A DNA stretch of 64,000 nucleotides from Capnocytophaga canis (GTDB lineage Bacteria; Bacteroidota; Bacteroidia; Flavobacteriales; Flavobacteriaceae): positions 122,045-186,044 of the forward strand of contig NZ_CDOI01000001.1 of the NCBI RefSeq assembly GCF_000827555.1, in the 5' to 3' direction. The translations under genes were made by a program, and so were the position numbers. The first letter of the stretch is position 1. Every line of letters starts with the position of its first letter. Shown piece by piece: positions 8,969 through 18,201 of this stretch. The notes beneath the pieces were generated by a model, which was not told where the DNA came from, did no database searches, and saw only the letters and a list, made by a program, of their open reading frames with translations.

Positions 8969-9732
8969 TAATTAGTGATTTAAAAGATTTTTTAGACGAG
9001 AAAGTACTGAAATATAATCGACCAGAATTTGTTGAGACCGATCCCTTACAGATTCCTAAAAGGTATTCCGCTAAGGAAGATGTAGAAATATCAGGTTTTT
9101 TAGTTTCGGTTATTGCGTGGGGATTGCGAAAGTCTATTATAAATAACGGATTGAAAATGATGGACTTAATGGGGAATGCACCTTACGATTTTGTGATGTC
9201 GCATACTCAAAATGATTTGAAGCGTCTGCAAAATTTTGTCCATAGAACGTTTAACGGACAAGATTTCGAGCAATTTATTATCAGTTTAAAACATATTTAT
9301 ACGCATTATGATGGATTGGAAAACGCTTTGGCTGATAGTGTTGAAAACAACGATTTACAGTTAGGAATTTCAAATTTTAAAAGTTTGTTTTTCAAAGATT
9401 TAAAATATAATCGTTCTCTCAAACACTTGCCTGACCCTCGTAAAGGTTCCGTAGCAAAACGTATCAATATGTATCTGCGTTGGATGGTTCGCAATGACAA
9501 TTCAGGGGTCGATTTGGGTATTTGGAAGCGTATTTCCCCTGCGATGTTATCCTGCCCGTTAGATGTACATTCAGGTAATGTGGCACGTTCTTTGGGGCTG
9601 ATTACGCGTCCGCAAAATGATATAAAGGCTTTAACGGAATTGAACGGTCATTTACTACGATTCGACCCTAACGATCCCGCTAAATACGACTTTGCTTTGT
9701 TTGGATTAGGAATCTTTGAAGGTTTTGCATGA
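8965..9732 (+). CDS. TIGR02757 / DUF2400 family protein
   Basis: 255-residue protein matching the TIGR02757 (DUF2400) family across its length: [10 protein letters not shown] near the N-terminus, [31 protein letters not shown], and the strongly conserved block [14 protein letters not shown] followed by [14 protein letters not shown] and [15 protein letters not shown], and a terminal [13 protein letters not shown]. The WMVR...PLDVHS arrangement looks like that of helix-hairpin-helix DNA glycosylases, which is suggestive only; no activity is established for the family. It overlaps the LolD-like gene by 4 bases, an arrangement worth noting but without functional meaning that I can show. Confidence 0.9.
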   Translation: MIISDLKDFLDEKVLKYNRPEFVETDPLQIPKRYSAKEDVEISGFLVSVIAWGLRKSIINNGLKMMDLMGNAPYDFVMSHTQNDLKRLQNFVHRTFNGQDFEQFIISLKHIYTHYDGLENALADSVENNDLQLGISNFKSLFFKDLKYNRSLKHLPDPRKGSVAKRINMYLRWMVRNDNSGVDLGIWKRISPAMLSCPLDVHSGNVARSLGLITRPQNDIKALTELNGHLLRFDPNDPAKYDFALFGLGIFEGFA

Positions 9733-9817
9733 TGGTAACTATTTATCTTATGGAAGTCTTATAAAATTTATAAATAATAAATCTTATTGAAGTTTAATTT
9801 AAAAAATAATTGTAAAA

Positions 9818-10366
9818 ATGAAAAAAATATTCACTATTTTAGCTTTATTGATGTTTGTGTTGGTAAAAGCACAAACAGGAACGGAAAAAAATACTATTTA
9901 TCAATTTACTGTTAAAGATATTAGTGGCAAAAAGTTTGATTTTTCGAAACTCAAAGGAAAAAAAATAATGATTGTCAATACAGCTTCCAAATGTGGGCTT
10001 ACGCCTCAGTATGAGGGATTGGAGGCTTTGTATAAAAAATATAAAGACCAGAATTTTATAATTATTGGATTCCCTGCTAATGATTTCAAATCGCAAGAAC
10101 CAGGTACAAATTTTGAAATTGCACAGTTTTGTAAAGTGAATTACGGCGTAACTTTTCCTTTGATGGAAAAAATTACAGTAAAAGGAGATGACATTCATCC
10201 CATATATCAATTTTTGACTCAAAAGAGTAAAAACGGAGTGCAAGATTCTGAAGTACAATGGAATTTCCAGAAATATTTAATCGGAACAAACGGAAAATTA
10301 GAAAAAGTAATTTCACCACGCACCCAACCGGATGATCAGGAGATTATCAATTGGATTGAAAATTAA
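9818..10366 (+). CDS. Exported glutathione-peroxidase-fold peroxidase
   Basis: 182 residues beginning with a clear signal peptide (residues 1-19, ending VKAQ), so it acts outside the cytoplasm. The fold is that of glutathione peroxidase, with peroxidatic Cys59 in NTASKCGLTPQY, Trp148-Asn149 in VQWNFQKYL, and a second cysteine (Cys105 in AQFCKVNYG) at the place where thioredoxin-dependent members have their resolving residue. The third tetrad position, normally Gln in FPCNQF, is Asp89 here (FPANDF). It therefore most likely reduces peroxides with thioredoxin-type donors rather than glutathione. The bacillithiol deacetylase gene begins 12 bases after it, consistent with a small thiol/redox operon. 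Confidence 0.92.
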   Translation: MKKIFTILALLMFVLVKAQTGTEKNTIYQFTVKDISGKKFDFSKLKGKKIMIVNTASKCGLTPQYEGLEALYKKYKDQNFIIIGFPANDFKSQEPGTNFEIAQFCKVNYGVTFPLMEKITVKGDDIHPIYQFLTQKSKNGVQDSEVQWNFQKYLIGTNGKLEKVISPRTQPDDQEIINWIEN

Positions 10367-10378
10367 GTTATTACATAG

Positions 10379-11095
10379 ATGAAATTAGATATATTAGCTT
10401 TTGGAGCACATCCCGATGATGTAGAATTAGGTTGCTCAGGAACGATTGCTAAAGAAGTGTCTCTTGGTCGGAAAGTAGGAATTGTAGACCTTACACAAGG
10501 TGAGTTAGGTACACGTGGTAACGCGCAAATCCGTAAGCAAGAGGCTAGGGAAGGAGCAAGGATTTTAGGAGTGGAGATACGTGAAAATTTAAAATTTGCT
10601 GATGGATTTTTTGTTAATGATCAAGCTCATCAGTTGGAAGTTATCAAAATGTTGCGTAAATATCGTCCTGAAATTGTACTTTGTAATGCTATTGATGACC
10701 GGCATATAGACCATGGCAGAGGTAGCAAATTGGTAAGTGATGCTTGTTTTTTGAGTGGGCTTCGGAAGATAGAAACTGTACACGAGGGAGTTACGCAAGA
10801 AGCATGGAGACCCAAGGTTGTTTATCATTATATTCAATGGAAAAATATTGAACCAGATTTTGTAGTTGACATTTCAGGGTTTATGGATAAAAAATTAGCA
10901 TCGGTTTTGGCATATAAAACTCAATTCTATGATGCAAATAACAATGAACCTAATACCCCGATTTCTGATAAAAACTTTTTGGATAGCGTAACCTATCGAG
11001 CCAGAGATTTAGGTCGGTTGATTAGTGTGGATTTTGCTGAGGGATTTACAATGGAACGCGTGGTAGCTGTAAATACGTTATATGATTTAAAATAA
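10379..11095 (+). CDS. bshB1: Bacillithiol biosynthesis deacetylase BshB1
   Basis: 238-residue LmbE/PIG-L family zinc deacetylase. It removes the acetyl group from N-acetylglucosaminyl-malate to give glucosaminyl-malate, the second step in making bacillithiol, the low-molecular-weight thiol of many Bacteroidota and Bacillota. Zinc-binding motif AHPDDVE (residues 10-16) and second ligand region DRHIDHGRGS are both present, and LTQGELGTRGN and YKTQFY fit the BshB1 subgroup rather than general LmbE proteins. Other bsh genes are not in the window. It lies between the exported peroxidase and a small membrane protein, with 12-14 base gaps, so these are likely one transcript. Confidence 0.95.
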   Translation: MKLDILAFGAHPDDVELGCSGTIAKEVSLGRKVGIVDLTQGELGTRGNAQIRKQEAREGARILGVEIRENLKFADGFFVNDQAHQLEVIKMLRKYRPEIVLCNAIDDRHIDHGRGSKLVSDACFLSGLRKIETVHEGVTQEAWRPKVVYHYIQWKNIEPDFVVDISGFMDKKLASVLAYKTQFYDANNNEPNTPISDKNFLDSVTYRARDLGRLISVDFAEGFTMERVVAVNTLYDLK

Positions 11096-11109
11096 AAATA
11101 GAAATAAAA

Positions 11110-11301
11110 ATGAAACTTATTTTATTGACAATAGGAATTTTAGCACTTTGTATAGCAGGAATAGCTATCAAAATATGGGCAAAAAAAGGTGGAAAATTTT
11201 CAGGTACGTGTGCCAGTCAAAATCCGCATTTAAACAAAACGGGAGAACCTTGTGGTTTCTGCGGAAAGATGCCTGAGCAACAAGAATGTGGTAAGGAGTA
11301 A
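11110..11301 (+). CDS. Small cysteine-rich membrane protein
   Basis: 63 residues. One membrane helix (residues 2-22) is followed by a basic stretch KIWAKKGGK and a tail with four cysteines: GTCASQNPHLN, EPCGFCGKMP and QECGKE. The CxxC and the two outlying cysteines could bind a metal such as zinc or an iron-sulfur centre. Homologues are common in Flavobacteriaceae as unnamed membrane or secreted proteins next to bshB1/trmH-type genes; function unknown. It sits 14 bases after bshB1 and 27 bases before the RNA methyltransferase gene, inside the same probable operon, so a redox role is possible but unproven. Confidence 0.8.
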   Translation: MKLILLTIGILALCIAGIAIKIWAKKGGKFSGTCASQNPHLNKTGEPCGFCGKMPEQQECGKE

Positions 11302-11328
11302 ATTCTCGAAAATTAGGATATTCACAAA

Positions 11329-11862
11329 ATGCGAAAATTAGCAAATAGCGAATTGATTCGATTGGATGTTGATGCGTTTAAAAAAGCTCCAAAAACTCCA
11401 TTAATAGTTATTTTGGATAACGTTCGGAGTCTAAATAACATAGGTTCTGTTTTTAGAACAGCAGATGCTTTTTTGGTCGAAAAAATATACCTTTGTGGCA
11501 TCACGGCAACTCCTCCAAATAAAGAAATTCACAAAACAGCATTGGGAGCTACAGAAAGCGTCTGTTGGGAATATGCCGAAGATACACTTTCAGTAGTGAA
11601 TAGTTTAAAGACTCAAAATGTGAAAGTTATCAGTATTGAACAAACTGAAAATGCTGTAATGCTCAATGAGTTTCAGCCTCAAAAGGAACAAAAATACGCT
11701 TTAATCTTTGGAAATGAAGTCAAAGGAGTGGAGCAAAAAGTGGTTTCGGCTTCTGATAGGGTCATTGAAATTCCTCAATATGGAACGAAGCATTCACTCA
11801 ATATCTCAGTAAGTGCAGGAATTGTAATTTGGGATTTATGGCAGAAGATTTATGGTAATTAA
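11329..11862 (+). CDS. TrmH/SpoU-family RNA 2'-O-methyltransferase
   Basis: 177-residue SPOUT enzyme consisting of the catalytic domain with a short N-terminal extension. Motif 1 LDNVRSLNNIGSVFRTADAF, motif 2 LIFGNEVKGVEQKVV and motif 3 IPQYGTKHSLNISVSAGIV are all complete, including the catalytic-type Arg/Asn of motif 1. Such enzymes methylate a ribose 2'-OH in tRNA or rRNA with S-adenosylmethionine, using the trefoil knot as binding site. The target nucleotide cannot be read off. It is the last gene of the run that starts with the exported peroxidase. Confidence 0.92.
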   Translation: MRKLANSELIRLDVDAFKKAPKTPLIVILDNVRSLNNIGSVFRTADAFLVEKIYLCGITATPPNKEIHKTALGATESVCWEYAEDTLSVVNSLKTQNVKVISIEQTENAVMLNEFQPQKEQKYALIFGNEVKGVEQKVVSASDRVIEIPQYGTKHSLNISVSAGIVIWDLWQKIYGN

Positions 11863-12057
11863 ATTTATCAAAAAACAAATGAATCGACAAAATGATATAT
11901 ACATTTTTTGAAGAGATTAATCATTTATCTATAAGAATAAAATGTAACGATACGGCTAAAATGCCGTGTTTTTTATTCCAAGTTTATGTATTAAGATTTA
12001 ATCAATCGTTTTGAGAAGTTTGTATACTTATTGAGCTGAGGTAGCCGAATGAATCAA

Positions 12058-12088
12058 TTTGTCATTTGCCAATTAATACGTACCTTTG
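12058..12088 (+). promoter_or_regulatory. Promoter of ABC exporter gene
   Basis: TTTG at 12058-12061, 19-base spacer and TACCTTTG at 12081-12088: a full match to the Bacteroidota promoter. It favours the ATG at 12108 over in-frame codons near 12066. Confidence 0.75.
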
Positions 12089-12107
12089 CGGTCTAAATAT
12101 ACGAACA

Positions 12108-13847
12108 ATGACACATTTACGATATGTACGAAAATATTTTTTTAAATACCGATACCATCTGATTTTAGGGATATTCATCACGATTTTAGCACGTATTTTT
12201 TCGCTATTTATGCCTGAATATGTTCAAAATTCGATTATAGCCATTGAGGAATATGCTAAATCATCGGATAAAAATGGAAACATTGTTCAACTTTTGATAC
12301 AATATGCTTTAATAATTATCGGAGCAACTATAATTTCGGCTATTCTTACGTTTTTTATGCGTCAATTAATCATAAATGTATCTCGATATATTGAATTTGA
12401 TCTAAAAAATGATATTTTTGTTAAATATGAAGAGCTTTCATTGAGTTTTTACAAAAGAAATCGTACAGGTGATTTGATGAATCGCATCAGTGAGGATGTA
12501 AGTAAGGTACGCATGTATGTTGGTCCAGCTATCATGTACAGTGTTCAAACCATTACTTTATTTGCATGTGTTATTCCGTTGATGCTTTACACTTCGGTGG
12601 AATTGACGCTTTATACTTTAATTCCTTTACCGATTCTTTCAGCTTTGATTTATGTGATGAGTAGGAAAATAAACCGCGAAACTTTGGTTGTTCAGCAGTT
12701 TCTTTCCGATTTATCAACATTTTCGCAGGAATCTTTTTCAGGAATAAACGTCATTAAGGCCTACAATAATGAGCCTTTGGTTAATCAGCAACTTTCCGAC
12801 CTAGCGGAACGAGGACGTCAGAAGAATATCAAATTAGCTAAAATTCAAGCTATTTTCTTTCCTACTATGATTCTAATGATCGGGTTGAGTTTGATTTTTG
12901 TGATTTTTATGGGAGGTCGGTTGTACTACTTAGGAGAGATTACCTCTATTGGAGTGATAGCCAAATTTAGTATTTATGTGATGATGCTCACGTGGCCAGT
13001 AGCTACGGTAGGGTGGGTAAGTTCGATAGTTCAACAAGCCGAAGCGTCGCAAAAACGAATTAATGAATTTTTGGCAGAAATTCCTGATATTCGTAATCAT
13101 AATCCTAATATTGAAAAAATTAATGGGAATATTCGCTTTGAAAATGTGAGCTTTACATATGCAGATACAGGTATTGAAGCGTTGAAAAATGTATCATTTG
13201 ATATTCCTAAAGGACAAACTGTAGCTATTATTGGAAAAACAGGTAGTGGGAAAACTACAATCATCGATCTAATTGCTCGGATGTATGATGTGTCGAAAGG
13301 AGAAATTTATATAGATAATAAGCCTATTAGAGAGGTAAATTTGCACAGTTTGCGAGAAGCCATTGCTGTGGTGCCACAAGAATCATTTCTGTTTTCCGAT
13401 ACCATAAAAAATAATTTGTTATTTGCTAATAAACAAGCAACTGATACTCAAATCGTAAAAGCCACTCAAGAAGCAGTCGTACACGATAATATAATGGATT
13501 TTACCCATCAGTATGATTCTATTTTGGGTGAGCGTGGTGTTTCGCTTAGTGGGGGACAAAAACAACGGATTTCCATTGCACGAGCTTTACTTAAAGATGC
13601 AGAAATTTATTTATTAGATGATTCACTTTCAGCTGTGGACACAGAAACGGAGGAAAAAATATTACAGAATTTACACGACACATTAAAAAACAAAACAGTG
13701 GTTATTGTCAGCCATCGAGTATCGGTGGCTAAAAATGCAGATAAAATTTTTATGCTCAATGAAGGAGAATTGGTAGAAAGTGGTACGCACGAATCCTTGT
13801 TGCAACAAAATGGATTCTACAAGGCGTTTTATGATTCTCAAGTGTGA
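12108..13847 (+). CDS. ABC exporter, fused membrane and ATPase domains
   Basis: 579-residue half-transporter of the MsbA/BmrA type that would work as a homodimer. Residues about 1-310 hold six membrane helices with a family-typical intracellular loop (YKRNRTGDLMNRISEDVSKV). The ATPase domain follows: Walker A GKTGSGKT, Q-loop VPQESFLFSDTI, signature LSGGQKQRISIARALL, Walker B EIYLLDDSLSAVD and H-loop IVSHRVS. The substrate may be a lipid, drug or peptide; no partner or biosynthetic gene identifies it. A full promoter sits in front and peptidase E begins 57 bases after the stop. Confidence 0.93.
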   Translation: MTHLRYVRKYFFKYRYHLILGIFITILARIFSLFMPEYVQNSIIAIEEYAKSSDKNGNIVQLLIQYALIIIGATIISAILTFFMRQLIINVSRYIEFDLKNDIFVKYEELSLSFYKRNRTGDLMNRISEDVSKVRMYVGPAIMYSVQTITLFACVIPLMLYTSVELTLYTLIPLPILSALIYVMSRKINRETLVVQQFLSDLSTFSQESFSGINVIKAYNNEPLVNQQLSDLAERGRQKNIKLAKIQAIFFPTMILMIGLSLIFVIFMGGRLYYLGEITSIGVIAKFSIYVMMLTWPVATVGWVSSIVQQAEASQKRINEFLAEIPDIRNHNPNIEKINGNIRFENVSFTYADTGIEALKNVSFDIPKGQTVAIIGKTGSGKTTIIDLIARMYDVSKGEIYIDNKPIREVNLHSLREAIAVVPQESFLFSDTIKNNLLFANKQATDTQIVKATQEAVVHDNIMDFTHQYDSILGERGVSLSGGQKQRISIARALLKDAEIYLLDDSLSAVDTETEEKILQNLHDTLKNKTVVIVSHRVSVAKNADKIFMLNEGELVESGTHESLLQQNGFYKAFYDSQV

Positions 13848-13904
13848 TTTTGATATTTCCGGATTTATTGCTACCTTGCGACGTTGTTTTTCTCAAATGA
13901 TTCT

Positions 13905-14624
13905 ATGAAAAAAATATTATTAGCCAGTACATCAACTATTTATGGAGGTACCTACTTGTCATATTTGCAGGAAGAGTTAGCCGTTTTTTTTGCAAATGTT
14001 GATGAAATTTTGTTTGTACCCTACGCACAGCCTAGTGGTGTGTCATATGATGAATATACGCAAATTGCTCAAAAAGGATTTGAGAGTATAGGTAAGAAAA
14101 TTGTGGGATTGCATACTTTTGAAAATCCCAAAGAAGCAATTCATCAAGCTAAAGCCATTTTCACAGGCGGAGGCAACACTTTCCTATTAGTTACTCGGCT
14201 TTATCAGTTTGATTTGATGGGAACGCTAAGAGAGGTTATTGAAAGCGGAATACCCTACTTTGGTACCAGTGCCGGTAGTAATATTGCAGGACTAACGATG
14301 CAAACAACCAATGATATGCCTATAATTTATCCCCCAAGTTTTGATACTTTGGGAGTAGTACCTTTTAATTTGAATCCACATTATCTTGATCCTGATCCCG
14401 ACAGTAAACACAAGGGTGAAACTCGGGAAACACGGATTAAAGAATTTCATAAGCTTAATGATACTCCTGTGGTTGGGTTGCGTGAAGGTAGCAGTATTCT
14501 TTTCGAAAGTAATAGATTTATTTTAAAAGGGACATTAACTGCTCGTATATTTCTTAAGGACAAAGAGCCTTTTGAAGCTACTAATGAGGATTTTTCATCA
14601 TTATTTAAGCAAATGGATAGATAA
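13905..14624 (+). CDS. pepE: Dipeptidase E (S51 family)
   Basis: 239-residue cytoplasmic serine peptidase that cleaves N-terminal aspartate from dipeptides. The nucleophile is Ser122 in FGTSAGSNIAG, with Asp137 in TTNDMP and His159 in NPHYLDPDP matching the Salmonella PepE triad in place and spacing. The ATG at 13905 matches the family start (MKKILLASTST); an in-frame TTG at 13884 would add seven atypical residues. It follows the ABC exporter closely and could share its transcript. Confidence 0.93.
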   Translation: MKKILLASTSTIYGGTYLSYLQEELAVFFANVDEILFVPYAQPSGVSYDEYTQIAQKGFESIGKKIVGLHTFENPKEAIHQAKAIFTGGGNTFLLVTRLYQFDLMGTLREVIESGIPYFGTSAGSNIAGLTMQTTNDMPIIYPPSFDTLGVVPFNLNPHYLDPDPDSKHKGETRETRIKEFHKLNDTPVVGLREGSSILFESNRFILKGTLTARIFLKDKEPFEATNEDFSSLFKQMDR

Positions 14625-14752
14625 TTTCAGAATTTTCAGTTTACGAGAATGCTCAGTATCAGTAAATTGATTTTATGTTTTGAATCCATTGTAAGTCAAA
14701 AAGTTGCATTATAAGATTATGTTTCAACCACTAAATGAGAAATAATATAACC

Positions 14753-15244
14753 ATGACAATAATCCTAAGTCACCAAGATATAGAAAACAAAATTCGGCGT
14801 ATTGCATATCAAATTTACGAAAAACACTTAAATGAATCGGAAATCATTTTAGCAGGAATTGAAGGTAATGGATATCTGTTTGCTGAGAAATTAAACGCTT
14901 ATCTTTCAGAAATATGTTCGTTGAAAGTAGCGCTTTGCAAAGTGAAAATGAATAAACGAAATCCTTTGGAAGGAATTTCAACGTCTATAGATTCAGAGGA
15001 TTATAAAAATAAATCGGTAGTACTGGTCGATGATGTACTGAACTCTGGTCTGACTTTGATTTACGGAGTTAAACATTTTTTAGAAGTTCCGCTAAAACGA
15101 CTTACTACCGCTGTTTTGGTCAATCGTAATCATAAAAATTTCCCTATTAAGGCGGATTTTAAGGGTATTTCCCTATCCACCAGTTTGCAAGAGCATATTT
15201 CTGTGGATTTTACAGAAGGGAATTATGTTGCTTGTTTGAACTAG
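14753..15244 (+). CDS. Phosphoribosyltransferase-domain protein (PyrR-like)
   Basis: About 163 residues, type I phosphoribosyltransferase fold. The PRPP-binding loop is VVLVDDVLNSGLTLIYG, with LAGIEGNGYLFAEKL as the first pyrophosphate loop region. The overall shape is similar to PyrR/uracil phosphoribosyltransferases, but bases handled by the family in Flavobacteriaceae are not established. Start is uncertain: ATG at 14753 (TIILSHQDIENK) fits family length, whereas ATG at 14735 adds six residues. No pyrimidine genes lie nearby. Confidence 0.85.
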   Translation: MTIILSHQDIENKIRRIAYQIYEKHLNESEIILAGIEGNGYLFAEKLNAYLSEICSLKVALCKVKMNKRNPLEGISTSIDSEDYKNKSVVLVDDVLNSGLTLIYGVKHFLEVPLKRLTTAVLVNRNHKNFPIKADFKGISLSTSLQEHISVDFTEGNYVACLN

Positions 15245-15389
15245 TTTAGTAGCTACAGAAGAGATTGGAAGAGCTTCATTTTTAGGGTGATGTTGTACAA
15301 ATTATTTCATCCGTGTAGGGAAGTAAAGCGTTTTCTTTTATAAGTTTGCGATAAGCTTAGTTATAGAAAAATCAAATTTTTATATCACA

Positions 15390-15430
15390 ATGCCAAATTG
15401 ACATATAGGACGTCATTGGCATACTTTTTT
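15390..15430 (+). terminator. Hairpin before grpE, terminator or regulatory leader
   Basis: ATGCCAA (15390-15396) pairs with TTGGCAT (15416-15422), and an inner TGAC (15399-15402) pairs with GTCA (15412-15415); a run of six T follows at 15425-15430. It may terminate the phosphoribosyltransferase transcript. It overlaps TTGACA-N17-ATACTT (15398-15426), which looks like a sigma70-type promoter, unusual for this phylum, and lies downstream of a TAAGTTTG box at 15341-15348. Confidence 0.6.
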
Positions 15431-15466
15431 ATATATGATGGAGTAGTAAAATTAAATGAATAGATA

Positions 15467-16006
15467 ATGAGTACAGAAAAACACGTTCAAGAAGAGCCTT
15501 TATCAAACGAAGAAGTTAAAAATGAAGGTATTACGAATGAAGCAATAGAGAATATAGAAGATAAAAGTTCCATTGAAGAAGAGTTAGCAAAGGAAAAAGA
15601 TAAATTTTTGCGTTTATTTGCTGAGTTTGAGAATTATAAAAAACGTACAACTCGAGAGCGTGTTGAGTTATTCAAAACCGCAGGACAAGACATTTTGTCA
15701 TCGATGTTGCCTGTGATTGATGATTTTGACAGGGCGTTGGTTGAAATTTCAAAATCAGAGGATAAAAACATGTTGAAAGGAGTGGAGCTTATTTATAATA
15801 AATTTATAAACACCTTAAAATCAAAAGGTTTAGAAAAGGTAGAGGTTGCTCCTAATGATGTTTTTGATAGCGAAATTCACGATGCCATTACGCAAATTCC
15901 AGCTTTGACCGAAGATATGAAAGGGAAAATTATTGATGTGGTTGAAAAAGGATATAAATTGGGAGATAAAATTATAAGATACCCGAAAGTAGTTGTAGGA
16001 CAATAA
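15467..16006 (+). CDS. grpE: Nucleotide exchange factor GrpE
   Basis: 179 residues. GrpE releases ADP from DnaK in the cytoplasmic Hsp70 cycle. An acidic, low-complexity N-terminus (1-45) is followed by the long helix LRLFAEFENYKKRTTRERVEL, and the C-terminal beta domain ends GYKLGDKIIRYPKVVVGQ, the GrpE signature. dnaJ begins 12 bases downstream, the standard two-gene operon of Flavobacteriaceae with dnaK elsewhere. A strong hairpin lies 37 bases before the start codon. Confidence 0.97.
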   Translation: MSTEKHVQEEPLSNEEVKNEGITNEAIENIEDKSSIEEELAKEKDKFLRLFAEFENYKKRTTRERVELFKTAGQDILSSMLPVIDDFDRALVEISKSEDKNMLKGVELIYNKFINTLKSKGLEKVEVAPNDVFDSEIHDAITQIPALTEDMKGKIIDVVEKGYKLGDKIIRYPKVVVGQ

Positions 16007-16017
16007 CTTATCATTAA

Positions 16018-17130
16018 ATGAAAAAAGATTACTACGAAATATTAGAAGTTGAAAAAACGGCAAATGCCGCTGAAATAAAGAAAGCATACCGCAAACAAGC
16101 CTTGAAGTATCATCCGGATAAAAATCCTGGAGACAAGGATGCAGAAGAGAAATTCAAGTTAGCAGCGGAGGCATATGAAGTGTTGAGTGATGATACCAAA
16201 AGAGCTCAGTACGACCGTTTTGGACACGCTGCTTTTGAAGGAGCAGGAGGTGGATATCATTCCTCAATGGAGGATATTTTCAGCCATTTCGGGGATATTT
16301 TCGGAGGTCATTTTTCTGGATTTTCTGGTTTTGGTGGATTTGGAGGTGGAAGTCAAACGCGTTTGCGAGGTGAAAACTTGCGAGTTCGTTTGAAAGTTAC
16401 CTTAGAAGATATCGTTAAGGGAGCTGAGAAAAAAATTAAAGTTAAAAGAAAAGTGAAGGCTGAGGGAGTTACCTATAAAACTTGTCCCTCTTGTAATGGT
16501 TCAGGTCAAGTAGTTCGCCAAATGCAAACCATGCTTGGAATGATGCAAACCTCAGCACCATGTTCGTCATGTCAAGGAAGTGGTCAGATTATTGAAAATC
16601 GACCTCCTGAATCTGATAGTCAAGGGCTTAAAATATTTGAAGAAACTATTAGTGTGAAAATTCCTGCAGGTGTAATGGATGGTGTTCAGCTTAAAGTCAG
16701 TGGCAAAGGAAATGAAGCGATGGGGAAAAATAGTATTGCAGGGGATTTATTAGTACTGATTGAAGAACAAGAACATGAGACCCTCAAACGAGAAGGTGAA
16801 AACTTACATTACGACCTATATATCAGCTTCCCAGAAGCTGTTTTAGGAGCTTCAAAGGAAATTGAAACGGTCACAGGAAAAGTGCGATTTAAGCTGGATG
16901 AAGGAGTGCAATCTGGAAAGATATTGCGATTGAAAGGCAAAGGGGTTCCCAGTCTAAATGGTTATGGGACAGGTGATTTGATTATTCACGTGAATGTTTG
17001 GACACCTAAAAATTTGACTGAAAAACAAAAAGAATTTTTTAGAGAAATGCGAGATAATGAAAATTTCACACCAAAAGTAGAAAAAACGGATAAATCGTTT
17101 TTTGAAAAAGTGAAAGATATGTTTTCATAG
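16018..17130 (+). CDS. dnaJ: Co-chaperone DnaJ
   Basis: 370 residues. J-domain at 1-70 with HPD at residues 32-34, which stimulates DnaK ATPase. A Gly/Phe-rich linker follows (about 75-115). The zinc region keeps only two of the usual four CxxCxGxG motifs, CPSCNGSG and CSSCQGSG, so it can form one zinc centre. The C-terminal substrate-binding domains follow ([46 protein letters not shown]). It forms an operon with grpE and ends in a strong terminator. Confidence 0.97.
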   Translation: MKKDYYEILEVEKTANAAEIKKAYRKQALKYHPDKNPGDKDAEEKFKLAAEAYEVLSDDTKRAQYDRFGHAAFEGAGGGYHSSMEDIFSHFGDIFGGHFSGFSGFGGFGGGSQTRLRGENLRVRLKVTLEDIVKGAEKKIKVKRKVKAEGVTYKTCPSCNGSGQVVRQMQTMLGMMQTSAPCSSCQGSGQIIENRPPESDSQGLKIFEETISVKIPAGVMDGVQLKVSGKGNEAMGKNSIAGDLLVLIEEQEHETLKREGENLHYDLYISFPEAVLGASKEIETVTGKVRFKLDEGVQSGKILRLKGKGVPSLNGYGTGDLIIHVNVWTPKNLTEKQKEFFREMRDNENFTPKVEKTDKSFFEKVKDMFS

Positions 17131-17157
17131 AGAGATTGATTATGTTGTTTTATTAGG

Positions 17158-17207
17158 CTTCGACTATATTCGTTTTAAAAGCGATGTAGTCGAAGTTTCT
17201 TTTTTTT
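17158..17207 (+). terminator. Intrinsic terminator after dnaJ
   Basis: CTTCGACTA (17158-17166) pairs with TAGTCGAAG (17187-17195), with an A/T-rich inner stem, followed by a T-rich run. Confidence 0.85.
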
Positions 17208-17442
17208 GAATAGCGAATCAACCTTTTGATTTACTTATATATCTTGTCTAAAAACAAGTACATTTGGTTAATGTTTATTAATCCTATATAACAAATTGAA
17301 TAAAACGATGGGATATGCAATAAATGTTAAATAAATACAAAAAACAATATTTTTGAATAGTAATTTATTTTAGTTTACTATCTTTATCCGTCAGATAATT
17401 AGTATGACCAAAAAGGATATATTTGTTGAATTAAAAAAACGT

Positions 17443-18201
17443 ATGAAAAAAGTTTTATTTGTAATGATAACCTTGTTTACAGGGATGTTATCAGCTCAAT
17501 CCACCGAAGTAAAAGGAACTGTGTATAGCGTTCAAGATAACAAAGGGATTGCTAACGTACATGTGTTGAATTTGAATAACGTTAAAGGTACTACTACCAA
17601 TGAGCAGGGTGATTTTTCTATAAAGGCAGCTGTTAACGATACCTTGTATTTATCTTTTTTAGGGTATAAATCTATTAAAGTTTTGGTAACCAATGATATG
17701 ATTCGCTTTCCTGATACTAAAATAGGGATGACTGAGTTGGCGTACGCTTTGGAAGAAGTGGTTATAACTCCTTATAAATTAACAGGTTATTTAGATATTG
17801 ATGCTAAAAATGCGCCTGTTAATGAGAATAAAAGGTATAGTATTTCAGGATTGGAGATTGGATATGAGAGTAGAGCCAATGCAAGTATGGTTGGTCGTAT
17901 ATTGAGTTCTGTGATGAATCCTGCTGATATGCTGTATAGGTTGTTTAGTTCTAAAGGTCAAGAAGTTAGGAAGTTACAGAAATTGAAGGATGATAACAAG
18001 TTGAGTGATGCACTTTCGCAACGTTACGATCGAGAAACTTTACTCGAATTACTACAAGTTGATAGAGCTGAATTAGAGAATATTATACGTTCGTGTAATT
18101 ACTCTAATGAGTTTATTATGTCAGCCAATGACCTACAAATTTTGGATGCAATTAGCAATTGCTATGAAGAGTATCGTGTTTTGAACAGAAAGAAAAAATA
18201 G
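17443..18201 (+). CDS. Secreted carboxypeptidase-D-regulatory-like protein
   Basis: 252 residues from the ATG at 17443, which gives a clean signal peptide (MKKVLFVMITLFTGMLSAQS); an in-frame ATG at 17404 would add 13 residues before it. Residues about 22-110 form a CarboxypepD_reg-like beta sandwich (VKGTVYSVQDNKGIANVHV, TTNEQGDFSIKA, LYLSFLGYKSIKVLV), then LEEVVITPYKLTGYLD. The remaining part is helical and of unknown function (ADMLYRLFSSKGQEVRKLQKL and onward). Two proteins at 22000-23446 have the same plan, so these are paralogues that sit on both sides of the TonB-dependent receptor. Similar modules interact with or mimic the N-terminal domain of outer-membrane receptors. Confidence 0.8.
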   Translation: MKKVLFVMITLFTGMLSAQSTEVKGTVYSVQDNKGIANVHVLNLNNVKGTTTNEQGDFSIKAAVNDTLYLSFLGYKSIKVLVTNDMIRFPDTKIGMTELAYALEEVVITPYKLTGYLDIDAKNAPVNENKRYSISGLEIGYESRANASMVGRILSSVMNPADMLYRLFSSKGQEVRKLQKLKDDNKLSDALSQRYDRETLLELLQVDRAELENIIRSCNYSNEFIMSANDLQILDAISNCYEEYRVLNRKKK

